Below are positions 1 to 5,970 of a DNA stretch of 7,825 nt, in pieces. The notes beneath the pieces are model-generated. The model ran no database searches and was not told where the DNA came from. It saw only the letters and a list, made by a program, of their open reading frames with translations. The stretch's first letter is position 1. The number at the start of each line of letters is the position of its first letter. The stretch is from Acidobacteriota bacterium (GTDB taxonomy: Bacteria > Acidobacteriota > Terriglobia > Versatilivoradales > Versatilivoraceae), in contig JAPPFQ010000558.1 of assembly GCA_028875135.1 (NCBI GenBank), positions 1 to 7,825 of the forward strand, in the 5' to 3' direction. A program made the position numbers and the translations under genes.

Positions 1-1296
1 GATCCGGCCGGCCTGGCCCTCAATACCCGCGGAACGGCGCTCTACCTGGCTTCGGGGCGTGGCCTCCAGGTGTTTGAACGCGACCCCGCGACCGGAAACC
101 TGACCCTGCTTCAGGAGCTGGGAGACTACGATCTGGGAGACAGTTCGCTGATCTGGGATGCGCGCAGATCCGCGCTCTATGCCCATCGGTGCGGCGCCTG
201 GCGCCGGTTTGCACCGGTCGATGAAACCCATCGGGAACTTCGGGACGAGGGCATGCTTTCGGTCGCCGATCCGACCGGCGCCGCCCATTGCAGCGGCGAT
301 GTCTTCATGGACCCGGGGGGATCGTTCATCCACACGGTCGATCCCATGCAGGGTCAACTGCAGGTTCTGGCCTTCGATACGCCGACCGGTCTGCGCCATG
401 TCCAGACCCTGGCGGTTCCCGGGCTGAAGCGAGCGCTGATCTCCAACGGCGGCAGCCACGTTTACGCGGCCACCCACTCCTCGCTTCCGGTCTTCGAGCG
501 CGACGGGGAAACCGGGGCGCTCACGCAGGTCGGGGCCGCCGAGCCGGGCCTGTGGAACCTGGAATCCATTGCGATCAGCAGCGACGACCGCCATCTGTTC
601 GCCTTCGACGACAACGGCAGGAGGACGAACCTGTTTCGACTGGAAGAGGATCCCTCCAGTCCACAGCCGGTCGCCAGCCTGCCGCAATTCTGGAACCCGC
701 CATTCAGGTACTTCGCCTTCGACAACCGGTGCGGGGGAATCGCACGAAGAGGATCGCCGGCGGTCGACCTGTTCTGCAAGGATTCGGCCTTCGGCGTGCA
801 ATGGCAGCCGGAAGCCGGTTCCCTGGCCCCGACCGACTTCGTAGCCGCCTGGCAGCCGGATCGCTTCAACAACTCGATTCCCGAGTTCGGCCACACCCGT
901 TTCTTTGTGGCCACTCCCGATGGCCGGCATGCCTACCTCAGCACCGGGGAGGCCGGACTCCTCATCTTCGAACGCGTCGGAGTCGGCGCCGACAGATATG
1001 TACGACTGGAAGGGCTCTCCGTGTCACCCGGACAGGTCGGGTTCGGTCCCGTTTCGAGCGAAGGCTGCATCGCGGTCGAAAACGTGCTCATCGATGGCAC
1101 CCACTTCGCCGTCCTCCATTCCAAGTGGCAGACACGAGCCGGTCCGGACGCCGAATGGAACGACATCGAAGGAACCGAGACGATGGGCAAACTCTGCGCC
1201 TATAACCCGTCGGGTCCGGGCGAATTCAGGCTGGTTGCGGAGATCATGGTCGATGGCAAAACCGGCCAGTACGCCAGCAACGTCCTAATCCGGTAA
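1..1296 (+). CDS. Beta-propeller (lactonase/YVTN-like) protein, C-terminal part, 5' end outside window
   Basis: The frame is open from base 1 and closes with TAA at 1294-1296, giving 431 visible residues; the N-terminus lies upstream of the window. Recurrent blade-like strands are visible: VFERDPATGNLT (about residues 24-35), LQVLAFDTPTG (about 120-130), VFERDGETGALTQV (164-177) and LLIFERVG (about 320-327). Most are followed by a short turn and a strand of the next blade. This V.ERD..TG.LT pattern is typical of seven-bladed lactonase/YVTN-type propellers. From about residue 354 the pattern stops. A separate C-terminal domain of about 80 residues follows (SKWQTR, EWNDIEGT, then GEFRLVAEIMVDG, ending YASNVLIR) that looks like a beta-sandwich module. 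No catalytic residues can be assigned, so a lactonase activity is not claimed. A secreted or surface protein is likely from the architecture, but the signal peptide cannot be seen. No gene follows on the same strand for about 375 bases. Confidence 0.75.
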   Translation, partial: DPAGLALNTRGTALYLASGRGLQVFERDPATGNLTLLQELGDYDLGDSSLIWDARRSALYAHRCGAWRRFAPVDETHRELRDEGMLSVADPTGAAHCSGDVFMDPGGSFIHTVDPMQGQLQVLAFDTPTGLRHVQTLAVPGLKRALISNGGSHVYAATHSSLPVFERDGETGALTQVGAAEPGLWNLESIAISSDDRHLFAFDDNGRRTNLFRLEEDPSSPQPVASLPQFWNPPFRYFAFDNRCGGIARRGSPAVDLFCKDSAFGVQWQPEAGSLAPTDFVAAWQPDRFNNSIPEFGHTRFFVATPDGRHAYLSTGEAGLLIFERVGVGADRYVRLEGLSVSPGQVGFGPVSSEGCIAVENVLIDGTHFAVLHSKWQTRAGPDAEWNDIEGTETMGKLCAYNPSGPGEFRLVAEIMVDGKTGQYASNVLIR

Positions 1297-1334
1297 GCGT
1301 GACAGCTCTGCCGCATCGACAGTGCTGGGGCCCT

Positions 1335-1382
1335 GCAAGCCGGCGCCACCCGGGAACGCGGGCGTCCCGCCCGCATGCACAC
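1335..1382 (+). repeat. GC-rich palindromic repeat, copy 1 (REP/REPIN-like)
   Basis: The core at 1358-1374 is GCGGGCGTCCCGCCCGC, a hairpin with 6-bp arms GCGGGC/GCCCGC around GTCCC. It is embedded in a longer block running from gcaagc (1335) through acccggga to cacac (1382). That block recurs in inverted orientation at 1524-1568 with a few substitutions and indels. The repeat lies between genes, and all reading frames across it are low-complexity artefacts. The family is not identified. Structure, GC content and intergenic position suggest a REP-type or MITE-type element. Confidence 0.7.
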
Positions 1383-1523
1383 CCGTAGCGTGGCGCTCAT
1401 TCGCCTGGGATGGGGCGCCCCGCCACCCTGCCGGCGGGAACGGCACGGGCTCGGCCCAAGCCAAGTCCTGGCGTTCTTGTTGGTCAATCCCGGTGGAGGA
1501 GATGGCCGAGGCTGTGCCAGGAC

Positions 1524-1568
1524 GTGTGCGGGCGGGACGCCCGCGCTCCCGGGTGGGCATCCGCTTGC
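1524..1568 (-). repeat. GC-rich palindromic repeat, copy 2 (inverted relative to copy 1)
   Basis: The core at 1528-1544 is GCGGGCGGGACGCCCGC, the exact reverse complement of the 17-bp core of copy 1. The flanks also match in inverse order: gtgtg on the inner side, then gcgctcccgggtgggc and gcttgc on the outer side. Together the two copies bound a 234-bp segment (1335-1568) whose ends are inverted repeats of about 45 bp. This is the arrangement of a REP doublet (REPIN) or a small non-autonomous element. The intervening 141 bases hold no convincing ORF. Confidence 0.7.
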
Positions 1569-1626
1569 CGTACACCGCCTTCTCGTCCTGTCGATAAGGT
1601 CCCATGAGTCCCTTGTTTCACTCTCC

Positions 1627-1632
1627 TATGAT
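1627..1632 (+). promoter_or_regulatory. Putative -10 box for the thioredoxin-like gene
   Basis: TATGAT matches the sigma-70 -10 consensus in five of six positions. It lies 39 bases before the ATG at 1672, which would give a 5' leader of about 30 bases. No good -35 hexamer is seen 16-18 bases upstream, so this is only a candidate. Confidence 0.3.
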
Positions 1633-1671
1633 TTGCCCGCCAGGGTGTTGGGGAAGCCCAGGAGGTTTATC

Positions 1672-2196
1672 ATGATTACCTGGCCGATCCGGTTGGCACT
1701 GGTCGTGCTTCCGGCGATGCTCGCCCTTCTGTTGCCTGCCTTCACCGCCGAGCAGGCCGCCCCCGCTTACCAGCCGGTTCTGCAATACGACCCCAAGCGG
1801 GATGCCGCCGCCGACATCGAGGCCGCCGTGGCCGAGGCCGGTCGCTCGAAGCGGCACGTGCTGATCGAGGTCGGGGGGGAGTGGTGTGGCTGGTGCCACC
1901 GGCTGGACGCCTACCTGAAGGAGAAAAAGAAGCTGAACGCCCTTCTGGAGCGGAACTTCGTGGTGGTCAAGGTGAACTACAGCCCGGAGAACGAGAACGA
2001 AGAGGTGCTCTCGCACTACCCCGAGGTGGCCGGCTATCCTCACTTCTTCGTGCTGGACGGGAAGGGGAAGCTGCTGCACTCGCAGGACACCGCCAGGCTG
2101 GAAAAGGGCAAGTCCTACCACGGCCGCAAGTTCAAGCGCTTCCTGACCCGCTGGGGACCGAAGAGGTTGATTCCGTCCCGCCGCCGGCGCTATTGA
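1672..2196 (+). CDS. Exported thioredoxin-like protein (WCGWC active site)
   Basis: The protein has 174 residues. ATG 1672 is chosen because AGGAGG (1660-1665) sits 6 bases upstream and translation from there begins with a signal-like segment. That segment has Arg7, then a hydrophobic stretch to about residue 24, with likely cleavage near LPAFTA. The open frame continues upstream to about 1375 but only through the repeat region. The mature part has the thioredoxin-fold redox motif W71-C72-G73-W74-C75-H76 preceded by HVLIEVGGE, and the cis-proline loop AGYPHFFVLD with P123. This fits the thioredoxin_7/DUF255-like family of short periplasmic thioredoxins, which reduce or exchange disulfides on exported proteins. 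The GW dipeptide between the cysteines differs from GP of cytosolic thioredoxin. The C-terminus is very basic (KRLIPSRRRRY). No partner gene such as DsbD or a cytochrome c maturation gene is adjacent, so the substrate is unknown. It is probably monocistronic, because the next gene converges. Confidence 0.85.
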   Translation: MITWPIRLALVVLPAMLALLLPAFTAEQAAPAYQPVLQYDPKRDAAADIEAAVAEAGRSKRHVLIEVGGEWCGWCHRLDAYLKEKKKLNALLERNFVVVKVNYSPENENEEVLSHYPEVAGYPHFFVLDGKGKLLHSQDTARLEKGKSYHGRKFKRFLTRWGPKRLIPSRRRRY

Positions 2197-2206
2197 GGGC
2201 CCTCAA
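2193..2206. other. Perfect 14-bp palindrome spanning both stop codons of the convergent pair
   Basis: TTGAGGGCCCTCAA is fully self-complementary. Its left arm holds the TGA (2194-2196) of the + strand thioredoxin-like gene. Its right arm holds the TGA (2203-2205 read on the - strand) of the sialidase-like gene. As RNA it could form at best a 5-bp stem with a GGCC loop, and there is no T-run on either side, so it is a poor intrinsic terminator. Confidence 0.55.
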
Positions 2207-3327
2207 CAGGACAAGCGGACCCACTCCACGTCCATCCGTTCAACCGTCCCCGCATAGTAGACGATCAGCACCTCTCCGTTGGACAAGACCGTGGCGAAGG
2301 GCAGTCCGTAGCTCCAGTCGCTCATGACCGCCAGGGTGTCGGCCATGTCCTCGCCGGCGGAGGGGCGGCTCCTGACAGCGGCGGCGTGGTCGTAGATCAC
2401 CACCTCGGTTTCGGCCGGGAAGGCTCCGTCAATGGACGGCGCCAGCCGGGCCCGGATGGATTGGGTGCCGAAGCGGTCGACCCAGGCCAGCACGGTTCTG
2501 CCGTCGGGCAGGATGGCCGGCCGGGCCGCCTGGTCGCTGAAGCCCAGGTCCTCGGGGTCGGTCCAGGTCCGGCCCTCGTCCCGGCTGATGCGGCGCCGGA
2601 TGTTCAGGTAGGTTCCCGTCTCGCTGTCGAAGTACCAGGTGAAGGTGACGATGCGCCCGTCGGGGGCCACTCCCGCCCGCTGGTCCCAGTTGAACATCCT
2701 GCCGGTCGGGTCCTGGCTCACCGTGTGGGGAGCGCTCCAGGTCCGTCCCACGTCCTCCGAATAGAGGTAGACCACCCGCTGGTACCACCTGGAGGCGTCC
2801 AGGTAGGGCTTGTTGGTCTCCACGCTCAAGGCCAGCCTGCCGCCGGCCAGCTCCATCAGGGGACTGGTCACGCTGGGCGGCCCCAGCTCCTCCGGGGTGG
2901 GGAGGACCCGCCAGGGGCTCCAGCTCCGGCCGCCGTCGTCCGATTCCGACCAGAGCACCGTCATGGGCAGGCAACCCTCGGTCTCGGCATGAAAGATCTT
3001 GGAGCCGGGGAAGGATTCCCGGTCCACCCACATGGAAATCAGCACCAGGCGCCCGGACGAGAGCTGGGTGGGATAGGCCGTCCACAGCGTCCCTCTCTTC
3101 CCCCCGATCCGCGGAGACTGCAGGGCCGTCGGCTCGGTCCAGCTCTGCCCCAGGTCTTCCGACCAGCGGAGCTCGACCGCGGCCCGGTCGGAGTCCTTGT
3201 TGGGGCCCACCTTGTAGGTGGCCAGCACCCTTCCGTCCTTCAGCCCCAGCAGCTTGGGAAAGGTGCCGACGGCCCGGTCGCTTCCCACCTCCCCCCGGTT
3301 CAACGTCCCCCTGGCAACGATTTTCAT
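2203..3327 (-). CDS. Sialidase-family protein with four BNR/Asp-box repeats
   Basis: The protein has 374 residues. The ATG is at 3325-3327 with GGAGG (3334-3338) six bases upstream. Four canonical Asp-box motifs (S.D.G..W) are visible: SEDLGQSW (56-63), SDDGGRSW (129-136), SEDVGRTW (190-197) and SRDEGRTW (248-255). Each lies at the tip of a predicted propeller hairpin and is followed by a W..P-type strand, as in six-bladed sialidase folds. DGR/GGRL/NGEVLIVYY strands repeat between them. The family includes exo-alpha-sialidases (GH33) and many uncharacterised homologues. The arginine triad and the Tyr/Glu nucleophile pair cannot be assigned by eye, so the substrate is open. No signal peptide or membrane segment is seen at the start (MKIVARGTLNRGEVG), so a cytoplasmic location is likely. 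It lies 77 bases downstream of the helicase gene on the same strand, and no functional link is evident. The C-terminus (DVEWVRLSC) ends 6 bases from the convergent gene. Confidence 0.85.
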   Translation of the reverse strand: MKIVARGTLNRGEVGSDRAVGTFPKLLGLKDGRVLATYKVGPNKDSDRAAVELRWSEDLGQSWTEPTALQSPRIGGKRGTLWTAYPTQLSSGRLVLISMWVDRESFPGSKIFHAETEGCLPMTVLWSESDDGGRSWSPWRVLPTPEELGPPSVTSPLMELAGGRLALSVETNKPYLDASRWYQRVVYLYSEDVGRTWSAPHTVSQDPTGRMFNWDQRAGVAPDGRIVTFTWYFDSETGTYLNIRRRISRDEGRTWTDPEDLGFSDQAARPAILPDGRTVLAWVDRFGTQSIRARLAPSIDGAFPAETEVVIYDHAAAVRSRPSAGEDMADTLAVMSDWSYGLPFATVLSNGEVLIVYYAGTVERMDVEWVRLSC

Positions 3328-3404
3328 GGCGTTCCTCCGGCTGTTTCCAACCCTTGTAGTCCATCACATGCGGCCCAACCAGTCAATCTCGTCCAGCGGT
3401 CACT

Positions 3405-4697
3405 CTAAGCGACGCGCTTCCGGTTGCTACTGCGCCCGCGGCCGGAGGAACCGGAATGACGCCCACGATTGGGCGACTCTCCGCCGGGCCGCCTGGCGCG
3501 CAGATTATGGCCATAGGGCCGGCGAGGGCCTGCGGACCGCTCGGCGACGTCGGGCTCGAAGCCGACGACCTTCCGGCGCGGGATCGGTGAGCCGATCATG
3601 CGTTCGGTGGCCTCGACCCAGCCGTGATCGATACCGGTGACGAAGGTGCAAGCGATTCCCTCGCGCTCCGCACGGCCCGTACGTCCGAGGCGGTGGGTGT
3701 AGGCTTCCGGAGTGTTGGGCACATCGAAGTTGATCACGTGGGAAACGCCGCTGACGTCTATGCCTCGAGCCACAATGTCGGTGGCTACGAGGATATTGAA
3801 GCGGCGGGCGCGGAACCCGCTCATGGCGCTATCGCGCTGGGCTTGGGACATGGATCCCTGAAGACCTACGGCCCGGTGTCCATCCCGGCTCAACTGGTGC
3901 GCCAATCGCCGGGCCCGGTGCTTCGTTCGAGTGAAAACAATGGCCGAGTCGCAATCGTCGCCGGTGAGAAGGTGTTCGAGCAGGACTCTCTTGCGGCCTT
4001 CCCCGACCATGTACAGTCCGTGATCCACGGTGGCGACCGGAGCTGTGCCGGCCAGCTCGACCACGTGGGGATTCGTCAACAAATCGTCCGCCAGTCGACG
4101 AATCTCTCTCGGCATGGTGGCCGAAAACAGCAGGTTCTGGCGCTGCTCGGGCATCGCAGCAAGAATCTTGCGAATGTCGGGCAGGAATCCCATGTCGAAC
4201 ATGTGGTCGGCTTCGTCGAGGACCAGCGTTTCTACCTGGCCGAGGCGGAGCGCTTGCTGCCCGAGAAGGTCGAGCACGCGTCCCGGACAGCCCACAATGA
4301 TATCAGTTTGCCGGTGTAGCGAGTTGATCTGGTTGCGCGTCGAAACGCCGCCATAGACCGTGATGGTCTTGAGGCGTGTGAACTTGGACAGGGTGCGGAT
4401 CTCAGCCGCGATCTGAGTGGCGAGTTCCCGTGTGGGAGCGAGCACCAGAGCTCGAGGGTCCGGGCGGCGCACCTCGAGAAGCCGGTCGAGCAGCGGCAGC
4501 GCAAAGGCCGCCGTCTTGCCGGTGCCGGTGTGAGCCAGGCCCAGCACGTCGCGACCGGCGCGACCCGCGGGAATGGTCTCCTGTTGGATCGGCCAGGGCT
4601 TCTCGAAGCCGATGCGGCGAATGCCGCGAACCAGGGATTCATGGAGTTCGAACCGGTCGAAACCGGTCGAAGCAGTAGAGGTGGAACTGGATAGCAA
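3405..4697 (-). CDS. DEAD-box ATP-dependent RNA helicase (RhlE/DeaD type)
   Basis: The protein has 430 residues when started at TTG 4697, which has GGAG (4706-4709) 8 bases upstream. An in-frame TTG at 4766 would add 23 residues but has no Shine-Dalgarno sequence. All superfamily 2 motifs are present in order: Q motif GFEKPWPIQ (ending at Q38), motif I AHTGTGKT (55-62), Ia PTRELA (88-93), Ib CPGR (137-140, Cys where Thr is usual), II DEAD (161-164), III SAT (192-194), IV AIVFTRTK, V ATDIVARGID (305-314) and VI HRLGRTGR (335-342). The tail from about residue 373 is rich in Arg/Gly/Ser (RRPYGHNLRARR, SGRGRSSNRKR), as in RNA-binding tails of RhlE-like helicases. The expected role is ATP-driven unwinding of short RNA duplexes in ribosome assembly or mRNA decay, often cold-induced. 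The N-terminal residues before FDRFEL are encoded partly by a 10-bp tandem duplication. The subfamily cannot be fixed without a tree. Confidence 0.93.
   Translation of the reverse strand: MLSSSTSTASTGFDRFELHESLVRGIRRIGFEKPWPIQQETIPAGRAGRDVLGLAHTGTGKTAAFALPLLDRLLEVRRPDPRALVLAPTRELATQIAAEIRTLSKFTRLKTITVYGGVSTRNQINSLHRQTDIIVGCPGRVLDLLGQQALRLGQVETLVLDEADHMFDMGFLPDIRKILAAMPEQRQNLLFSATMPREIRRLADDLLTNPHVVELAGTAPVATVDHGLYMVGEGRKRVLLEHLLTGDDCDSAIVFTRTKHRARRLAHQLSRDGHRAVGLQGSMSQAQRDSAMSGFRARRFNILVATDIVARGIDVSGVSHVINFDVPNTPEAYTHRLGRTGRAEREGIACTFVTGIDHGWVEATERMIGSPIPRRKVVGFEPDVAERSAGPRRPYGHNLRARRPGGESPNRGRHSGSSGRGRSSNRKRVA
4651..4670 (-). repeat. Exact 10-bp tandem repeat in the helicase start region
   Basis: AACCGGTCGA occurs twice in direct succession on the + strand (4651-4660 and 4661-4670). 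On the coding strand it encodes part of the STGFDRF segment just before the conserved fold. The unit is not a multiple of three, so gain or loss of one copy shifts the frame between the N-terminal codons and the helicase body. Confidence 0.8.
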
Positions 4698-4705
4698 TGT
4701 TTTTT

Positions 4706-4709
4706 CTCC
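4706..4709 (-). promoter_or_regulatory. Shine-Dalgarno GGAG supporting the TTG start of the helicase
   Basis: On the - strand GGAG is followed by 8 bases (AAAAAACA) and TTG (4697-4695), which is in frame with the helicase body. No in-frame ATG exists before the conserved domain. The ATG at 4714-4712 is in another frame and lacks a well-spaced Shine-Dalgarno sequence. Confidence 0.55.
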
Positions 4710-4817
4710 GCCATACGCGCACAGGCAGATCCTGTCCGGCAGGGCCGTAGTTTCCGACCCGGACAACAGTCAAGGGTAAGAGGGATTCGTTTGAGGCGAG
4801 ACCTTGGAAGGATTACT

Positions 4818-4858
4818 AACAGAGGTCCTGTTGATCGCCGCTTTCGGGCTGAGCCCGA
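4818..4858 (-). other. Two short stem-loops in the putative helicase leader
   Basis: AACAG/CTGTT arms at 4818-4822 and 4828-4832 enclose 5 bases. TCGGGC/GCCCGA arms at 4844-4849 and 4853-4858 enclose only TGA. An alternative longer fold can pair TTGAT (4831-4835) with ATCAA (4858-4862) around the second hairpin. If transcription starts near the -10-like box at 4872-4877, both lie in a leader of about 165 bases before the TTG start. No known riboswitch class is recognised. Confidence 0.35.
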
Positions 4859-4871
4859 TCAAGGGGCAAAC

Positions 4872-4877
4872 AGTATA
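4872..4877 (-). promoter_or_regulatory. Putative -10 box reading toward the helicase
   Basis: On the - strand TATACT matches five of six consensus -10 bases. The bases 15-18 upstream (around TGGTAATTG) give only a weak -35. TTGTCA is present but only 8 bases away. The site would produce a long helicase leader, which is a common arrangement for cold-responsive helicase genes. Confidence 0.3.
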
Positions 4878-5157
4878 GCTGTTCTTGACAACAATTACCA
4901 CCCGGGAACTCGCTTGGAGCAGCGGCCATAGCTGACGTGTGGGACCTGGATCACCTGTCCGTATTTCTTACCGGAAAGGTGAACTAGTGGAGCAATCTCT
5001 GCCCAAAGGGCCTCCAAGCGGAGCGACAAGCCGCTGAGAAAGAACAATCATTCGGAATGTATCCAGCGGCCCGGCGAGAAATGCGGGCCAATTTCGGACC
5101 GTTTTCCCGCCGGCTGGCCGCGTTCCCGGTCCAAGATCGCCGCTTCCCGAGCTTCCT

Positions 5158-5182
5158 GAAAGGAGCTAAAATGTGCGTGTGA
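5158..5182 (+). promoter_or_regulatory. mqnA ribosome-binding site with nested start codons and three-codon ORF
   Basis: GAAAGGAG (5158-5165) is followed 5 bases later by ATG (5171-5173) and 7 bases later by GTG (5173-5175). The ATG opens only M-C-V-stop, with TGA at 5180-5182. GTG 5173 is in frame with mqnA. A second in-frame GTG (5179-5181) overlaps the mini-ORF's stop as GTGA. The start assignment of mqnA therefore depends on GTG initiation. Confidence 0.65.
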
Positions 5183-5970
5183 GAAAACTCAAGCTCGCCA
5201 TCGTCTGCTACGCCAATTCGCTGCCTCTGTCCTGGGGCTTTATGCAAAACCGGCCGAAAGACCGGTTCGAGCTGGAATTCTCGCCGCCCGCGCTGTGCGC
5301 CGACAAGATCGCGGCCGGATCGGTCGATATCGGTCTGATTCCCGCCATCGCCTACCAACGCATCCCGGACCTCAGAATCATCCCCAATCTATCAGTGGCG
5401 TCCAAGGGAAGCGTCCGAAGCGTCCTGCTGGTCAGCAAAGTGCCGTGGTCCCGGATCAGGAGCGTTGCCCTGGACAGGTCTTCGAGAACCTCGGTGATCC
5501 TCCTCCGCATATTGCTCCGGATGAGAAATCAACTTGATCCGACCTTCTACTCCCATGAGCCGGAACTGGCATCCATGCTGCGCCGGCATGACGCTGCCCT
5601 TTTGATCGGCGACGCCGCTCTGACCGCCGATACCGCCAGCCTGTACCGATACGATCTGGCGGAAGCATGGCTGGAGGAAACCGGCAAGCCCTTCGTGTTT
5701 GCCTTCTGGGCCTGCCGAGCGGAAAGCGGACTGGAGGACAGCTCCCCCTTCGAGGAGTCCTACCGCTATGGTAAGGCCCACCTGGACGACATTGTCCGCC
5801 GGCAATCTTGCCAACTACGGATACCCACCGAGCAGATTCGCTCCTACCTTACCCGGTACATCGATTACTCACTGGACGAGGAAAACCTGGACGGGTTGCT
5901 GCACTTCTACCGGCTGGCCCGGGAGATGAACCTGATCGCTGAAACCAAACCCCTGCAGTTCGTCCGATAG
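5173..5970 (+). CDS. mqnA: Chorismate dehydratase MqnA (futalosine pathway of menaquinone synthesis)
   Basis: The protein has 265 residues from GTG 5173, close to the usual family length of about 250-290. MqnA removes water from chorismate to give 3-(1-carboxyvinyloxy)benzoate (3-enolpyruvylbenzoate), the first step of the futalosine route to menaquinone, in the cytosol. It has the periplasmic-binding-protein-like fold. The family signatures are visible: KLAIVCYANSLPLSWGF near the N-terminus, whose Asn15 lies where the catalytic Asn is reported in characterised MqnA; SVDIGLIP (50-57); SRTSVILLRILL (104-115); DAALLIGDAAL (140-150); and GKPFVFAFWACR (171-182). The other route enzymes (MqnB, C, D, E) are not adjacent, so the pathway is presumably dispersed. 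The gene stands alone on the + strand. Its TAG at 5968-5970 directly touches the stop of the convergent RNase HI-family gene. Start choice is discussed at the ribosome-binding site: GTG 5179 would give MRKLKLAIV, which also fits the family. Confidence 0.92.
   Translation: MRVRKLKLAIVCYANSLPLSWGFMQNRPKDRFELEFSPPALCADKIAAGSVDIGLIPAIAYQRIPDLRIIPNLSVASKGSVRSVLLVSKVPWSRIRSVALDRSSRTSVILLRILLRMRNQLDPTFYSHEPELASMLRRHDAALLIGDAALTADTASLYRYDLAEAWLEETGKPFVFAFWACRAESGLEDSSPFEESYRYGKAHLDDIVRRQSCQLRIPTEQIRSYLTRYIDYSLDEENLDGLLHFYRLAREMNLIAETKPLQFVR

Larger units (their letters stand above)
4767..5172. other. Divergent intergenic region between helicase and mqnA
   Basis: No convincing gene is found in these about 400 bases. 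The short frames present have neither a Shine-Dalgarno sequence nor family-like composition. It contains small inverted repeats: GCCC-AAA-GGGC at 5001-5011, AGCGG/CCGCT at 5017-5021 and 5031-5035, and GGCCCG/CGGGCC at 5068-5073 and 5084-5089. None is followed by a T-run, so none looks like an intrinsic terminator. A TTGACA at 4885-4890 on the + strand has no matching -10 at 16-18 bases. The mqnA promoter must lie here but I cannot place it. Confidence 0.5.

Noticed and set aside
1200..1605. Several overlapping reading frames on both strands through the gap after the beta-propeller gene
   Set aside because: They run through the GC-rich inverted repeats, lack ribosome-binding sites, and show low-complexity Arg/Pro/Gly composition typical of translated repeats.
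1375..1671. Upstream extension of the thioredoxin-like ORF (99 extra codons)
   Set aside because: The extension translates repeat DNA, hides the signal peptide inside the protein and ignores the well-placed AGGAGG before ATG 1672.
2429..3367. 312-codon - strand frame overlapping the sialidase-like gene
   Set aside because: Low-complexity composition, no domain pattern, and it overlaps a clear gene in another frame.
3381..3386. TTGACT on the - strand as a -35 box for the sialidase-like gene
   Set aside because: The hexamer 17 bases downstream (TGGACT) matches the -10 consensus poorly, so it is not listed as a promoter.
2386..3408. Long + strand reading frame (340 codons) opposite the sialidase-like gene
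   Set aside because: It is an antisense shadow rich in Gly/Pro/Arg/His; the - strand frame has four Asp boxes and a Shine-Dalgarno sequence.
4232..4714. ATG-started frame (MAEKKHCYPV...) as the helicase N-terminus
   Set aside because: It is out of frame with the helicase body as the sequence stands; it becomes relevant only if the 10-bp repeat had a third copy.
4885..4890. TTGACA as the -35 element of an mqnA promoter
   Set aside because: No acceptable -10 hexamer lies 16-18 bases downstream.
5068..5089. GGCCCG/CGGGCC stem-loop as an intrinsic terminator
   Set aside because: There is no T-run after the stem on either strand, and it does not follow a gene end.
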